Shown here: in pieces, positions 1 through 8,933 of the stretch | Numbering within the stretch: the first letter of the stretch is position 1 | Layout of the letters: every line of letters starts with the position of its first letter | Assembly: GCA_965268675.1 (NCBI GenBank) | Contig: OZ254179.1 | Span: 620,001 to 684,000 of the forward strand | DNA from: AAA044-D11 sp009705075 | GTDB taxonomy: Bacteria > Actinomycetota > Actinomycetes > Nanopelagicales > Nanopelagicaceae | Direction: 5' to 3' | DNA length: 64,000 nt | The notes under the pieces: generated by a model | What the model saw: the letters and a program-made list of their open reading frames with translations, nothing else | The model's database searches: none | What the model was told of the DNA's origin: nothing | Program-made: the position numbers and the translations under genes

Positions 1-27
1 GTCAGGGGGAATTCTAGCGCGGCGAAG

Positions 28-57
28 TTGGTGTTTATGCACCGTAGGTTCTAATCT
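28..57 (+). promoter_or_regulatory. possible promoter upstream of the DksA-like gene
   Basis: TTGGTG (28-33) and TAATCT (52-57) are separated by 18 nt and resemble a sigma-70 -35/-10 pair. The -35 match is poor. Bases 1-27 carry no recognisable gene and are probably the tail of a gene lying outside the window. Confidence 0.25.
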
Positions 58-68
58 TTGCGCCTTGC

Positions 69-908
69 GTGTCAAAGCCACGCAAAATCAATAGTTTTAA
101 AGAGACTGGTGGATCCGTGCCAAAGAAAATTGCAGCAAAGAAGTTGCCAAAAAAAGTAGCCAAGAAGGCGCCTCTCAAGAAGGTTGCCAAGAAGGTTGCC
201 AAGAAGGTTGCCAAGAAGGCCCCAGCTAAACCAGCTAAAAAGGCACCGGCCAAGAAAGCGGCCCCAGCTAAACGCTCACCAAATATTGTTAAACCATCGA
301 TTGCCAAAAGTGGGAAAAAAGTTGTCGGCAAACCATTCCCGGCGAAATTGCAGAGCACCACTAAAGGCAACTCAACAACAATTACCGTAACTCCAAATGA
401 AGTAGCAGTAGCCGAAGTAGTAGTTGAAGAGCGACGCTTAACGATGTTGCCACCACCTCGCCCAAATAAAACTATAAAGAAGGGCGTGGGACTAAAGCCG
501 ATTAAAAGTGCACCGGCCCCGCTAGTAATTTCTGATGGTGTGGAGAACTGGACCGCGACTGAAATGAAGGCGATGCGCAGTGAGCTTTCAAAGGATTTAA
601 TTCGCTTAAGGGCTGAGCTTGCTGAAGTTGAGAGTGGGATGGAAGATTTAATTAATGCTGCAGGCATGGGCGCTGGAGATGATCAAGCTGATGCCGGTAC
701 TAAGACTTTCGAACGCGAACATGAGATGTCTCTTGTTTACAACGCACGCGATATGGTCATTCAAACAGAGCGGGCGCTCGAGCGGATAGATTCGAAGACG
801 TATGGTCGTTGTGAAGAGTGCGAAAATTCTATCGGCAAGGCGCGACTTCAAGTTTTTCCGAGAGCAACACTTTGCATGTCTTGTAAGCAAAAAGAGGAAC
901 GACGCTGA
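69..908 (+). CDS. Lysine-rich DksA/TraR-family C4 zinc-finger protein
   Basis: A 279-residue protein in two parts. Residues about 18-75 are a low-complexity basic tail rich in AKK/VAKK/APAKK repeats, resembling actinobacterial histone-like tails. The C-terminal half has two helices, a loop containing DDQADAG near the coiled-coil tip, and a four-cysteine zinc finger (C248-x2-C251 and C269-x2-C272). DksA-family proteins can bind the RNA polymerase secondary channel; whether this one does, or instead binds nucleic acid through its basic tail, is unknown. Neither candidate start has a convincing Shine-Dalgarno: GTG at 69, or GTG at 117 just after GGTGGA. The stop is close to lspA, suggesting co-transcription. 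The family in front of lspA is conserved in actinobacteria (memory). Confidence 0.8.
   Translation: MSKPRKINSFKETGGSVPKKIAAKKLPKKVAKKAPLKKVAKKVAKKVAKKAPAKPAKKAPAKKAAPAKRSPNIVKPSIAKSGKKVVGKPFPAKLQSTTKGNSTTITVTPNEVAVAEVVVEERRLTMLPPPRPNKTIKKGVGLKPIKSAPAPLVISDGVENWTATEMKAMRSELSKDLIRLRAELAEVESGMEDLINAAGMGAGDDQADAGTKTFEREHEMSLVYNARDMVIQTERALERIDSKTYGRCEECENSIGKARLQVFPRATLCMSCKQKEERR
177..219 (+). repeat. 12-bp tandem repeat in the lysine-rich tail
   Basis: The unit AAGAAGGTTGCC occurs three times in perfect tandem (177-188, 189-200, 201-212) followed by a partial copy. It encodes repeating K-K-V-A. Degenerate copies lie on both sides. The repeat is exact at DNA level, so copy number could vary by slippage without changing the reading frame. 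Confidence 0.8.
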
Positions 909-928
909 ATGTAGTTGTTAGACGGAAG

Positions 929-1384
929 TTGGCAGTGACGGCTTTCTCGATCTTTCTTGTTGATTACTTAACAAAGCTTGCGGCGGTTTCTTTTTTGGCG
1001 GATGGGCCACTAAAAGTTTTGGGTAACTTTCTTAAGTTTGAATTAATTTATAACACCGGGGCAGCATTTAGCCTGGCTACTTCCAAAACAATTTTTCTCT
1101 CGACCTTCTCGATGCTAGTAGCTGCTGGCATTTTCTATTTTGCAGCGCGAGTTGATTCCCAAAAATGGGCGCTTGCACTTGGATCTGTTCTCGGGGGAAT
1201 CTTTGGAAATTTAAGTGATCGAATATTTCGATCTCCAGGGGGGCTACAAGGGCCGGTTGTTGATTGGATTTCGATTCCACATTGGCCAGTATTTAATATT
1301 GCCGATAGCGCAGTTGTTATTGGCGTTCTTTCCGTAGCTTCATTAACCTGGGCGAAAATCCCGCCAAGATCGGCGACAAAATGA
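929..1384 (+). CDS. lspA: Lipoprotein signal peptidase (signal peptidase II)
   Basis: Membrane aspartyl protease that removes signal peptides from diacylglyceryl-modified prolipoproteins, acting after Lgt (encoded at 12.8 kb). Catalytic aspartates are visible as D97 in GNLSDR and D126 in FNIADSA, with four hydrophobic segments. From the TTG at 929 the protein is 151 residues, slightly short at the N-terminus: few residues precede the first membrane segment. In-frame codons upstream read L-N-V-V-V-R-R-K with AGAGGA at 893-898 placed well for a CTG start at 905, which would restore the usual basic N-terminus and overlap the upstream stop. The 3' end overlaps rluD by 4 nt (ATGA). Confidence 0.9.
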   Translation: MAVTAFSIFLVDYLTKLAAVSFLADGPLKVLGNFLKFELIYNTGAAFSLATSKTIFLSTFSMLVAAGIFYFAARVDSQKWALALGSVLGGIFGNLSDRIFRSPGGLQGPVVDWISIPHWPVFNIADSAVVIGVLSVASLTWAKIPPRSATK

Positions 1385-2343
1385 GCCCGAATGAGAACGC
1401 CCGAGAAGTTAGATTTGTTTCGATCCCAGAGGGATTGCATCAAGAGCGCGTAGATGCCGCACTCTCCAGATTACTTGGACTTTCACGCTCAACCGTTGTT
1501 ACCTTAATTGAGAACGGCGAGATAACACGAAAAGGGAAAGCTCTAACAAAGTCTGACAGAGTAAATACCGACGATTATTTAGAGATTAAAATGCCGGCGA
1601 TTGCCGGAGAGCCACAACTTACCGCCACTCCTATCGAGAACTTTAAAGTCGTCTATGACGATGTCGATGTAATTGTTGTCGATAAACCAGCGGGCGTAGC
1701 AGCGCATCCAAGTCCAGGATGGCGTGGTCCAACAGTCATCGGTGGTGTCATCGCAGCTGGTTATCAAGTTTCAACTAGCGGGGCTGCAGAGCGTCAAGGT
1801 GTTGTTCATCGACTCGATGTTGGCACAACTGGACTCATGGTAATTGCAAAGAACGAGAATTCTTACAGCAATCTAAAGCAACAGTTTCGAGATCGAACTG
1901 TTACTAAGGTTTATCACGCACTTGTTCAGGGGCATATGGATCCGACTGAGGGAACTATTGATGCACCAATTGATCGACATCCACGTGAGGATTATCGTTT
2001 CGCAGTCGTTGCGGATGGCAAACCGAGTATCACCCATTACAAAGCACTGGAATTTTTTCCGGCAGTTTCATTGCTCGAGATTGAATTAGAAACTGGACGT
2101 ACCCATCAAATTCGTGTTCATTTCTCGGCTCTTCGTCATCCGCTAGTTGGCGATATGACTTATGGTGCCGACCACACGATTGCCGAACGCCTACAAATTA
2201 CCCGTCCTTGGCTTCATGCCCGGGAGTTGAAATTCATTCACCCCTCATCTGGGTCTGAGATTGCCTTCTTCTCGGAGTACCCAGAAGACCTGACACGCTG
2301 CCTAGAAATATTGGCCAAGGGCCAACAACCTGATTCGCAGTAG
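1381..2343 (+). CDS. rluD: 23S rRNA pseudouridine synthase, RluA/RluD family
   Basis: Converts uridine to pseudouridine in large-subunit rRNA. An S4 RNA-binding domain occupies about residues 20-70, followed by the catalytic domain with the family motif HRLDVGTTG, whose catalytic aspartate is D146, and the GRTHQIRVH motif further on. At 320 residues it has normal family length. The start overlaps the lspA stop by 4 nt, implying translational coupling. RluA-type subfamilies are hard to separate by eye, so the exact target uridines are inferred from the gene's place after lspA, as in other actinobacteria. Confidence 0.88.
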   Translation: MSPNENAREVRFVSIPEGLHQERVDAALSRLLGLSRSTVVTLIENGEITRKGKALTKSDRVNTDDYLEIKMPAIAGEPQLTATPIENFKVVYDDVDVIVVDKPAGVAAHPSPGWRGPTVIGGVIAAGYQVSTSGAAERQGVVHRLDVGTTGLMVIAKNENSYSNLKQQFRDRTVTKVYHALVQGHMDPTEGTIDAPIDRHPREDYRFAVVADGKPSITHYKALEFFPAVSLLEIELETGRTHQIRVHFSALRHPLVGDMTYGADHTIAERLQITRPWLHARELKFIHPSSGSEIAFFSEYPEDLTRCLEILAKGQQPDSQ

Positions 2344-2356
2344 TAATCTCACCTAA

Positions 2357-5300
2357 ATGTCCGCAGATCCAGGATTCGTCCACTTACACGTTCACACCGA
2401 GTATTCGATGCTCGATGGCGCTGCTCGAGTTGATGAGTTAGTAACTGAAGTCGCAAATCAAGGTATGCCGGCGATTGCAATCACAGATCATGGCAATGTT
2501 TTCGGCGCATATGAATTTAATAAGAAAGCGCTAAAAGCGGGCGTTAAACCAATAATCGGTATCGAAGCTTATGTCGCACCGGAATCTAGATTCGAAAAGA
2601 AGCGAGTCAAGTGGGCCGATGGCGGAGAAGATGATGTTTCGGGCGGTGGTGCCTATACCCACATGACTTTACTGGCAGAGAATAACGATGGCCTTTCGAA
2701 TCTATTTAAACTTTCTTCACTAGCTTCACTTGAAGGGTATTACTACAAGCCGCGGATGGATCGCGAACTTCTCTCTAAATATGCCAAGGGAATTATTGCC
2801 ACAACAGGTTGCCCTGGCGGTGAAGTCCAAACTAGGTTGCGAATGGGCGCCTATAAAGAGGCAAAACAGGCTGCAAGCGAGCTTAGAGATATTTTTGGAC
2901 CAGAGAATTTCTATCTTGAAATTATGGATCATGGAATAGATATTGAAAACCGAGTGAAAACTGAACTTCTAAAACTCGGCAAAGAACTTGGACTGCCACT
3001 TCTTGCTACAAATGATCTTCACTACACCCGTCACGAAGATGCTGCCTCACATGAAGCTTTGCTCTGTGTGCAATCTGGAGCGACACTTGCCGATCCCAAG
3101 AGATTTAAATTTGAGAACAGCGAATTTTATTTAAAGAGTGCAAAAGAAATGAGGGCGCTCTTTTCAGAGATTCCGGAGTCATGTGATAACACATTATTAA
3201 TTGCAGAGCGATGCAATATAACGATGCGAGAAAATGAGAATCTTCTGCCTCGGTATTCGGTTCCAAAAGGTGAAACCGAAGATACTTGGCTTCGCAAGGA
3301 GTCGAATATTGGTCTGGCGAATCGACTTGATGGAAAGGTAGATGCAAAGTATCAAGAGCGGTTAGATTATGAATTAGAAGTGATGATCAAGATGGGATTT
3401 CCCGGTTACTTCTTAGTTGTAGCCGATCTCTGCTCACATGCTCGCAGCGTTGGAATTCGAGTTGGACCAGGTCGCGGATCAGCGGCTGGATCTTTAGTCT
3501 CATACGCACTTGGAATCACCGCGCTAGATCCGATAAAGCACGGTCTACTCTTTGAGCGATTCTTAAATCCAGAACGTATTTCTATGCCTGATATCGATTT
3601 GGACTTCGATGAGCGTCGTCGTTCAGAGATGATTTCATATGCGACTACAAAGTATGGCGAGGATCGCGTTGCCCAAATTATTACTTACGGAACCATTAAA
3701 TCTAAGCAAGCTTTGAAGGATTCAACTCGCGTACTTGGTTATCCATATGCGAATGGTGACAAGTTAACTAAGGCGCTACCTCCTTCGGTTATGGGTAAAG
3801 ATATCTCGCTGGCCGGAGTCTTTGATTCAAAGAATGAAAGATATGGCGAAGCGGGCGAATTTAGAACTCTTTATGAAACAGATCCGGATTCAAAGCGAAT
3901 TGTGGATACTGCTCTTGGCCTTGAAGGATTGAAACGGCAGTGGGGCGTCCATGCCGCAGGCGTCATTCTCAGCAAAGAACCGCTACTTGAAATAATCCCA
4001 ATTCATCGTAGAGAAGCTGATGGCGCAATAATCACACAATTTGATATGGGTGCCTGCGAATCCATCGGACTCTTAAAGATGGATTTTCTTGGTCTACGAA
4101 ATCTCTCGGTATTAGATGACTGTCTTTTAAATATAAAGGCGAATAAAGATATTGATTTAGATTTATCAACTCTTACCCTGGATGATCTAAAGACTTATCA
4201 ATTACTTGGGCGAGGCGAGACTCTGGGTGTTTTCCAGCTCGATGGTGGTCCAATGCGGGCCCTGCTTCGCCAGATGAATCCCGATTCTTTCGAAGATATA
4301 TCCGCCGTAATTGCGCTATATCGACCTGGCCCAATGGGCGTTAATGCACATAATGATTATGCCGATCGTAAAAATAAGCGGCAAGAAGTCATTCCTATTC
4401 ATCCTGAGCTAACCGAAGCACTTGCTGAAATTTTGGGAGATACCTACGGCTTAATTGTTTATCAAGAACAAGTTATGGCGATTGCCCAGAAAGTTGCGGG
4501 CTTTAGTTTAGGTCGAGCAGATTTATTGCGAAAAGCCATGGGAAAGAAGAATAAAGATATTCTCGATAAAGAATATGTGAATTTCGAAAAGGGAATGACA
4601 GATAACGGTTTCTCGAAATCGGCAATAGATAAATTGTGGGAGACCCTAATCCCGTTCTCTGACTATGCATTCAACCGCGCTCATAGCGCCGGCTACGGCA
4701 TGGTTTCTTATTGGACTGCCTATCTAAAAGCGAACTATCCAACTGAATATATGGCAGCGCTTTTAACTAGTGTTCGTGATGATAAAGATAAGAGCGCTCT
4801 ATATCTAAATGAATGTCGCCGCATGGGAATCAAAGTCTTACCGCCAGATGTAAATGAATCACAATCTGATTACACGCCGCTCGGAAACGATATTCGCTTT
4901 GGATTAACAGCGATTCGAAATGTTGGCGAGAACGTTGTGGCATCGATTGTCGCGAATAGATTGACAAATGGACGCTACGAATCTTTCGGAGATTTCTTGG
5001 CAAAGGTAGATGCAAATGTTTGCAATAAGAAGACAATCGAGTCACTAATTAAGGGTGGAGCCTTTGACTCGCTAAATCATCCACGTAAAGGATTAGCACT
5101 TATTTATCTTGAAGCTATCGATTCTGTTATGGAGGCAAAACGTGCAGAATCAATCGGACAGTTTGATTTATTTGGCGGCGCACCTGGTGGATCGGAGAGT
5201 TCTATAACTGGTGTCGAAATCGATATTCCAAATCAAGAGTGGGACAAAGCCCTCCTCTTAAGCTATGAACGCGAGATGTTAGGTCTTTACGTTTCTGATC

Positions 5301-5872
5301 ATCCATTACTTGGAGTTGAACACTTATTGCGCTCTTCGACTGATATGCCAATAAGTCAGATCAGCGATGATTCAATCGGACACGAGCAAATAATTACTAT
5401 CGGGGGTCTGATAACTCAGATTCAACGTAAGGTCTCAAGACGTGGTGAATCATGGGCAATTGTCACAATTGAAGATTTAGAAGGCGCAGTAGATGTTATG
5501 TTTTTTGCTACTTCATACACTCAGCACGCAATGAATTTGATGGAAGACCGGATGGTGATAATCCGCGGTCGCGTTAATAAGCGCGAGGAGCAGGTAAAGC
5601 TTATGGCGATGGATCTCTCCACTCTCGATATCTCTCTGGCCCCATCTGGACCGCTAATAATTTCTATGGATACGGTTCGCTGTACACCACCTGTTGTTGA
5701 TCGAATTAAGGAAATTCTGCGTTCTCATCCTGGAAAGCGCGAAGTTCATTTGAAGTTAGATGATGGTCGCAAAAGCCTAGTGATGCGAATTGGTGAAGAT
5801 TTACGAGTGACCGCCTCTCCGAGCCTGAGCGCGGACCTAAAAGCAATTCTCGGTCCCGACTGTCTCGTTTAG
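2357..5872 (+). CDS. dnaE: DNA polymerase III alpha subunit (DnaE1 type)
   Basis: Replicative polymerase, 1171 residues. The N-terminal PHP domain starts with HLHVHTEYS and also keeps DHGN, DHGID and NDLHY motifs, so its metal-binding histidines and aspartates look intact. This resembles mycobacterial DnaE1, whose PHP domain proofreads. The palm motif PDIDLDFDE places catalytic D412 and D414. A helix-hairpin-helix region and a C-terminal OB fold (GGLITQIQRKVSRRG onward) follow. Only 13 nt separate it from rluD and 14 nt from hisD, so it sits in a long co-directional run with no terminator visible. Low-GC codon use matches its neighbours. Confidence 0.96.
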   Translation: MSADPGFVHLHVHTEYSMLDGAARVDELVTEVANQGMPAIAITDHGNVFGAYEFNKKALKAGVKPIIGIEAYVAPESRFEKKRVKWADGGEDDVSGGGAYTHMTLLAENNDGLSNLFKLSSLASLEGYYYKPRMDRELLSKYAKGIIATTGCPGGEVQTRLRMGAYKEAKQAASELRDIFGPENFYLEIMDHGIDIENRVKTELLKLGKELGLPLLATNDLHYTRHEDAASHEALLCVQSGATLADPKRFKFENSEFYLKSAKEMRALFSEIPESCDNTLLIAERCNITMRENENLLPRYSVPKGETEDTWLRKESNIGLANRLDGKVDAKYQERLDYELEVMIKMGFPGYFLVVADLCSHARSVGIRVGPGRGSAAGSLVSYALGITALDPIKHGLLFERFLNPERISMPDIDLDFDERRRSEMISYATTKYGEDRVAQIITYGTIKSKQALKDSTRVLGYPYANGDKLTKALPPSVMGKDISLAGVFDSKNERYGEAGEFRTLYETDPDSKRIVDTALGLEGLKRQWGVHAAGVILSKEPLLEIIPIHRREADGAIITQFDMGACESIGLLKMDFLGLRNLSVLDDCLLNIKANKDIDLDLSTLTLDDLKTYQLLGRGETLGVFQLDGGPMRALLRQMNPDSFEDISAVIALYRPGPMGVNAHNDYADRKNKRQEVIPIHPELTEALAEILGDTYGLIVYQEQVMAIAQKVAGFSLGRADLLRKAMGKKNKDILDKEYVNFEKGMTDNGFSKSAIDKLWETLIPFSDYAFNRAHSAGYGMVSYWTAYLKANYPTEYMAALLTSVRDDKDKSALYLNECRRMGIKVLPPDVNESQSDYTPLGNDIRFGLTAIRNVGENVVASIVANRLTNGRYESFGDFLAKVDANVCNKKTIESLIKGGAFDSLNHPRKGLALIYLEAIDSVMEAKRAESIGQFDLFGGAPGGSESSITGVEIDIPNQEWDKALLLSYEREMLGLYVSDHPLLGVEHLLRSSTDMPISQISDDSIGHEQIITIGGLITQIQRKVSRRGESWAIVTIEDLEGAVDVMFFATSYTQHAMNLMEDRMVIIRGRVNKREEQVKLMAMDLSTLDISLAPSGPLIISMDTVRCTPPVVDRIKEILRSHPGKREVHLKLDDGRKSLVMRIGEDLRVTASPSLSADLKAILGPDCLV

Positions 5873-5886
5873 AATAGAATTGCGGC

Positions 5887-7206
5887 GTGAGCCCCGTAGA
5901 AATTAGAAGCGTAGATTTTCGTGGGCGGGTTTTATCCAAATCCGAGTACCGAAGTGAGTTACCTAGAGCAGATTTAGATATAGATACTGCCTTAATTTCA
6001 ATTAAACCAATCTTAGAGATCGTTCGTAGCGGAACTGAACGCGATTTACTAGAACTCTGCGAGAAGTTTGATGGTGTGCGACCAAAGTCAATTCGTGTTC
6101 CAATTTCAGAGATAAACGCCGCACTTTCTGGCTTAGATTCGAAGATAAAAGCGGCACTTGAGGAAGCAATTCGTCGAATTACCAAAGTACATACTGATCA
6201 ACTGCGAAATGAAATTTTTACCGAGGTTGTTTCGGGTGGCGAGATTCTCCATAAACAAATACCTATTGACCGCGTTGGGTTGTATGTTCCTGGCGGCCAA
6301 GCCGTATACCCAAGTTCGGTGATAATGAATGTGGTGCCAGCACAAATTGCAAAAGTTCCAAGTATCGCAATCGCATCTCCACCTCAAAGTGATAACAACG
6401 GTTTGCCTAACAAAATAATTCTGGCAACTTGCGCGCTCCTTGGAATAACCGAGGTCTATGCAATTGGGGGAGCGCAGGCTATTGCGATGTTTGCCTATGG
6501 AGTTACCGGAGTCTGCGAGGGCGTTGATCTCGTTACTGGTCCGGGAAATATATATGTTGCCGCGGCTAAGCGGGCGCTACGAGGAACAATCGGCATAGAT
6601 TCTGAAGCTGGCCCGACAGAGGTTGCAGTCCTGGCCGATGCAAGTGCGAATGCATCCGAAGTGGCTGCAGATTTAATTAGCCAAGCAGAACACGATGTTA
6701 TTGCCGCAGCAATATTGGTAACTGATTCGGCAGAACTAGCCGCCGCAGTTAAAACTGAGTTAGAGATCCGGGTAATGCGAACAAAGCACCAAGAGCGGAT
6801 ACGAGCCGCGCTCTCTGGCAAACAATCCGCAATCGTCTTAGTAGATTCAATTGCTCAGGGGTTGGATGTGGTTAATGCCTATGCGGCAGAGCATTTAGAA
6901 ATTCAGACTTTAAATGCAAAGCAAGATTCACAATCAATTAGAAATGCTGGGGCGGTCTTTATAGGCCGATTCACCCCCGTCTCACTTGGTGATTATTCCG
7001 CGGGTTCAAATCACGTTCTTCCGACCGGTGGCTGCGCTTGTCATTCCAGTGGACTTTCAGTGCAAACGTTTCTCAAAGGAGTCAGTTTCATTGAATACAG
7101 CGAGAAAGCTTTCATTAATATTGCGGAAAACGTAATAACTCTGGCTAACTCAGAGGATTTGCCGGCTCATGGGGAAGCAATCAGTGCAAGATTTGAGCGA
7201 AGTTAA
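5887..7206 (+). CDS. hisD: Histidinol dehydrogenase
   Basis: Catalyses the last two steps of histidine synthesis, histidinol to histidine, with NAD+ and zinc. Family motifs visible are GPGNIYVAAAKR, GPTEVAVLAD, the zinc-ligand segment SQAEHD and GGCACHSSGLS near the C-terminus. The length of 439 residues is typical. It begins at GTG 5887 and is the first gene of hisDCBHAFI. Its TAA overlaps the hisC ATG by one base (TAATG). No leader peptide with consecutive His codons fits in the 14-nt gap after dnaE, so classical his attenuation is not visible. Confidence 0.96.
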   Translation: MSPVEIRSVDFRGRVLSKSEYRSELPRADLDIDTALISIKPILEIVRSGTERDLLELCEKFDGVRPKSIRVPISEINAALSGLDSKIKAALEEAIRRITKVHTDQLRNEIFTEVVSGGEILHKQIPIDRVGLYVPGGQAVYPSSVIMNVVPAQIAKVPSIAIASPPQSDNNGLPNKIILATCALLGITEVYAIGGAQAIAMFAYGVTGVCEGVDLVTGPGNIYVAAAKRALRGTIGIDSEAGPTEVAVLADASANASEVAADLISQAEHDVIAAAILVTDSAELAAAVKTELEIRVMRTKHQERIRAALSGKQSAIVLVDSIAQGLDVVNAYAAEHLEIQTLNAKQDSQSIRNAGAVFIGRFTPVSLGDYSAGSNHVLPTGGCACHSSGLSVQTFLKGVSFIEYSEKAFINIAENVITLANSEDLPAHGEAISARFERS

Positions 7207-8312
7207 TGAGCGATTCATTAAAAAATGAGTGGCCAGATTGGCTACCGCTTCGCGAAGAGCTCGGTGAGCTAACTCCATATGGCGCACCTCAGATATCAGG
7301 CGTTACTGCGTTGAATACCAATGAGAACCCATATCCACTACCAGAATTTCTAATTGAAAAGATGTTAATCGCACTTCCTGATGTCCTGGAAAATTTAAAT
7401 CGTTATCCTGATCGAGATGCAGCTAAATTGCGTGAAGCGCTATCGCTATATATAAATTCCATTACAAAATCTAAGCTCACAGCGTTAAATATTTGGGCAG
7501 CAAACGGAAGCAATGAAATCTTGCAGACTCTCATGTTGGCTTGTGGCGGCAGGGGAGCCATTGGTTTTACTCCTTCCTATTCAGTTCATCCGTTAATTGC
7601 TAAAGCCACAGGTACTCGATGGCTTTCTGGCACACGCAAGACGAACTTTGACTTGGACATATCGGAAGCGGTCAAACAAATAGAGAGCGAACGGCCTGGT
7701 ATTACTTTTATAACCACTCCTAATAATCCAACCGGTACTTCGACTCCGATTAATGACTTAACTAAACTTGCCCAGGCCGCAAAATCAATAAATGGGCTAT
7801 TAATTGTCGATGAAGCATATGCCGAGTTTTCTGACGAAGTTTCTGCAGTTACTTTAATTTCAACTTATCCAAACGTTGTAGTGGTGAGAACAATGAGTAA
7901 AGCCTTTGCTTTTGCGGGAGCAAGAGTTGGTTATGCCATTGCTGATGAGTCAGTGATCAGAGCAATGTTGGTTACTAGATTGCCGTATCACTTGAGTTCT
8001 ACAACTCAAGCCCTTGCTCTGATTGCGTTGGAGAATTCCCCACTTCTCTTAGCTGAGGTTGATGCTCTCATCGCTGAGCGAAATCGCGTAGCTAGAGAGC
8101 TTACAAATTTAGGGTTTGAAGTTGCGCCCAGTAGCGCAAATTTTCTGCTCTTCCGGGGCTTCAATCTTGAGTCATCCGAGATATGGAAGTCACTTGTTAA
8201 TGCGGGCATTCTCGTTAGAGATGTTGGGCTTAAAGGATATCTTCGCGTCACGATTGGGTTGCCGGAGGAGAACGAGAAATTTTTAACGGCAATAGCAGTA
8301 CATAGGTCATAA
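7206..8312 (+). CDS. hisC: Histidinol-phosphate aminotransferase
   Basis: PLP-dependent fold-type I aminotransferase making histidinol phosphate from imidazole-acetol phosphate. Visible motifs are NENPYPLP at the N-terminus, TPNNPTGT, VDEAYAEF and the PLP-lysine region SKAFAFAGARVGY with K232. At 368 residues the length is normal. It is coupled to hisD by a one-base stop/start overlap. A 36-nt gap with an AGGAG box follows before hisB. Some HisC-family enzymes also serve aromatic amino acids; context makes histidine the main role. Confidence 0.94.
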   Translation: MSDSLKNEWPDWLPLREELGELTPYGAPQISGVTALNTNENPYPLPEFLIEKMLIALPDVLENLNRYPDRDAAKLREALSLYINSITKSKLTALNIWAANGSNEILQTLMLACGGRGAIGFTPSYSVHPLIAKATGTRWLSGTRKTNFDLDISEAVKQIESERPGITFITTPNNPTGTSTPINDLTKLAQAAKSINGLLIVDEAYAEFSDEVSAVTLISTYPNVVVVRTMSKAFAFAGARVGYAIADESVIRAMLVTRLPYHLSSTTQALALIALENSPLLLAEVDALIAERNRVARELTNLGFEVAPSSANFLLFRGFNLESSEIWKSLVNAGILVRDVGLKGYLRVTIGLPEENEKFLTAIAVHRS

Positions 8313-8348
8313 TTAGCTTGTGCTGAAAGTACTTAATAAAGGAGAGTT

Positions 8349-8933
8349 ATGAGAACGGCTCATGTAGTTCGTGCTACCAAAGAATCAAGCGTTGATGTAA
8401 AACTCAACATAGATGGTTCTGGCGCAATTGATATTGACACAGGCGTTCCATTCTTCGATCACATGCTTTCGCAACTTGGCAAGCATGCAGGTTTTGATCT
8501 CACTGTAAAGACTGTGGGAGATGTTGATGTTGATTCGCATCACACAGTCGAAGACACCTCTTTAGCTTTTGGTCAGGCACTTAGAGAGGCGCTGGGCGAT
8601 AAGGCCGGAATTCGACGTTTCGGCGATGCAATGGTTCCCTTGGATGAAGTTTTAGTTCAAGCAGCGGTTGATCTATCGGGACGACCATATTTAGTACATC
8701 GCCAACCAGAAATTGTGGAATTGATTGGTACTTTTGATACAACACTCGGTCGCCATATTTGGGAGTCAATTGTTGCTGAAGCGAGAATTGCGCTTCATGT
8801 TCGGGTCTTAGAAGGTCGCAACGCACACCATGTATTTGAAGCGCAATTTAAAGCTGTAGCCCGAGCTCTGAGAGAAGCTTGCGCAATCGATAGCCGCATT
8901 TCAGGCATTCCATCGACAAAAGGCTCTCTTTGA
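8349..8933 (+). CDS. hisB: Imidazoleglycerol-phosphate dehydratase
   Basis: Manganese-dependent dehydratase of the histidine pathway, here monofunctional (194 residues, no phosphatase domain), as in actinobacteria. The two metal-binding His motifs are seen in DVDSHHTVEDTS and GRNAHHVFEAQ. GGAGAG lies a few bases before the ATG, the clearest ribosome-binding site in the operon, suggesting independent initiation here. Its TGA overlaps the TTG start of hisH in TTGA. Confidence 0.96.
   Translation: MRTAHVVRATKESSVDVKLNIDGSGAIDIDTGVPFFDHMLSQLGKHAGFDLTVKTVGDVDVDSHHTVEDTSLAFGQALREALGDKAGIRRFGDAMVPLDEVLVQAAVDLSGRPYLVHRQPEIVELIGTFDTTLGRHIWESIVAEARIALHVRVLEGRNAHHVFEAQFKAVARALREACAIDSRISGIPSTKGSL

Noticed and set aside
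35..667. 210-codon open frame on the minus strand
   Set aside because: It is the antisense shadow of the lysine-rich repeat of the DksA-like gene; its composition (repeated FLATFLAT) only mirrors the AAG/GCC repeats.
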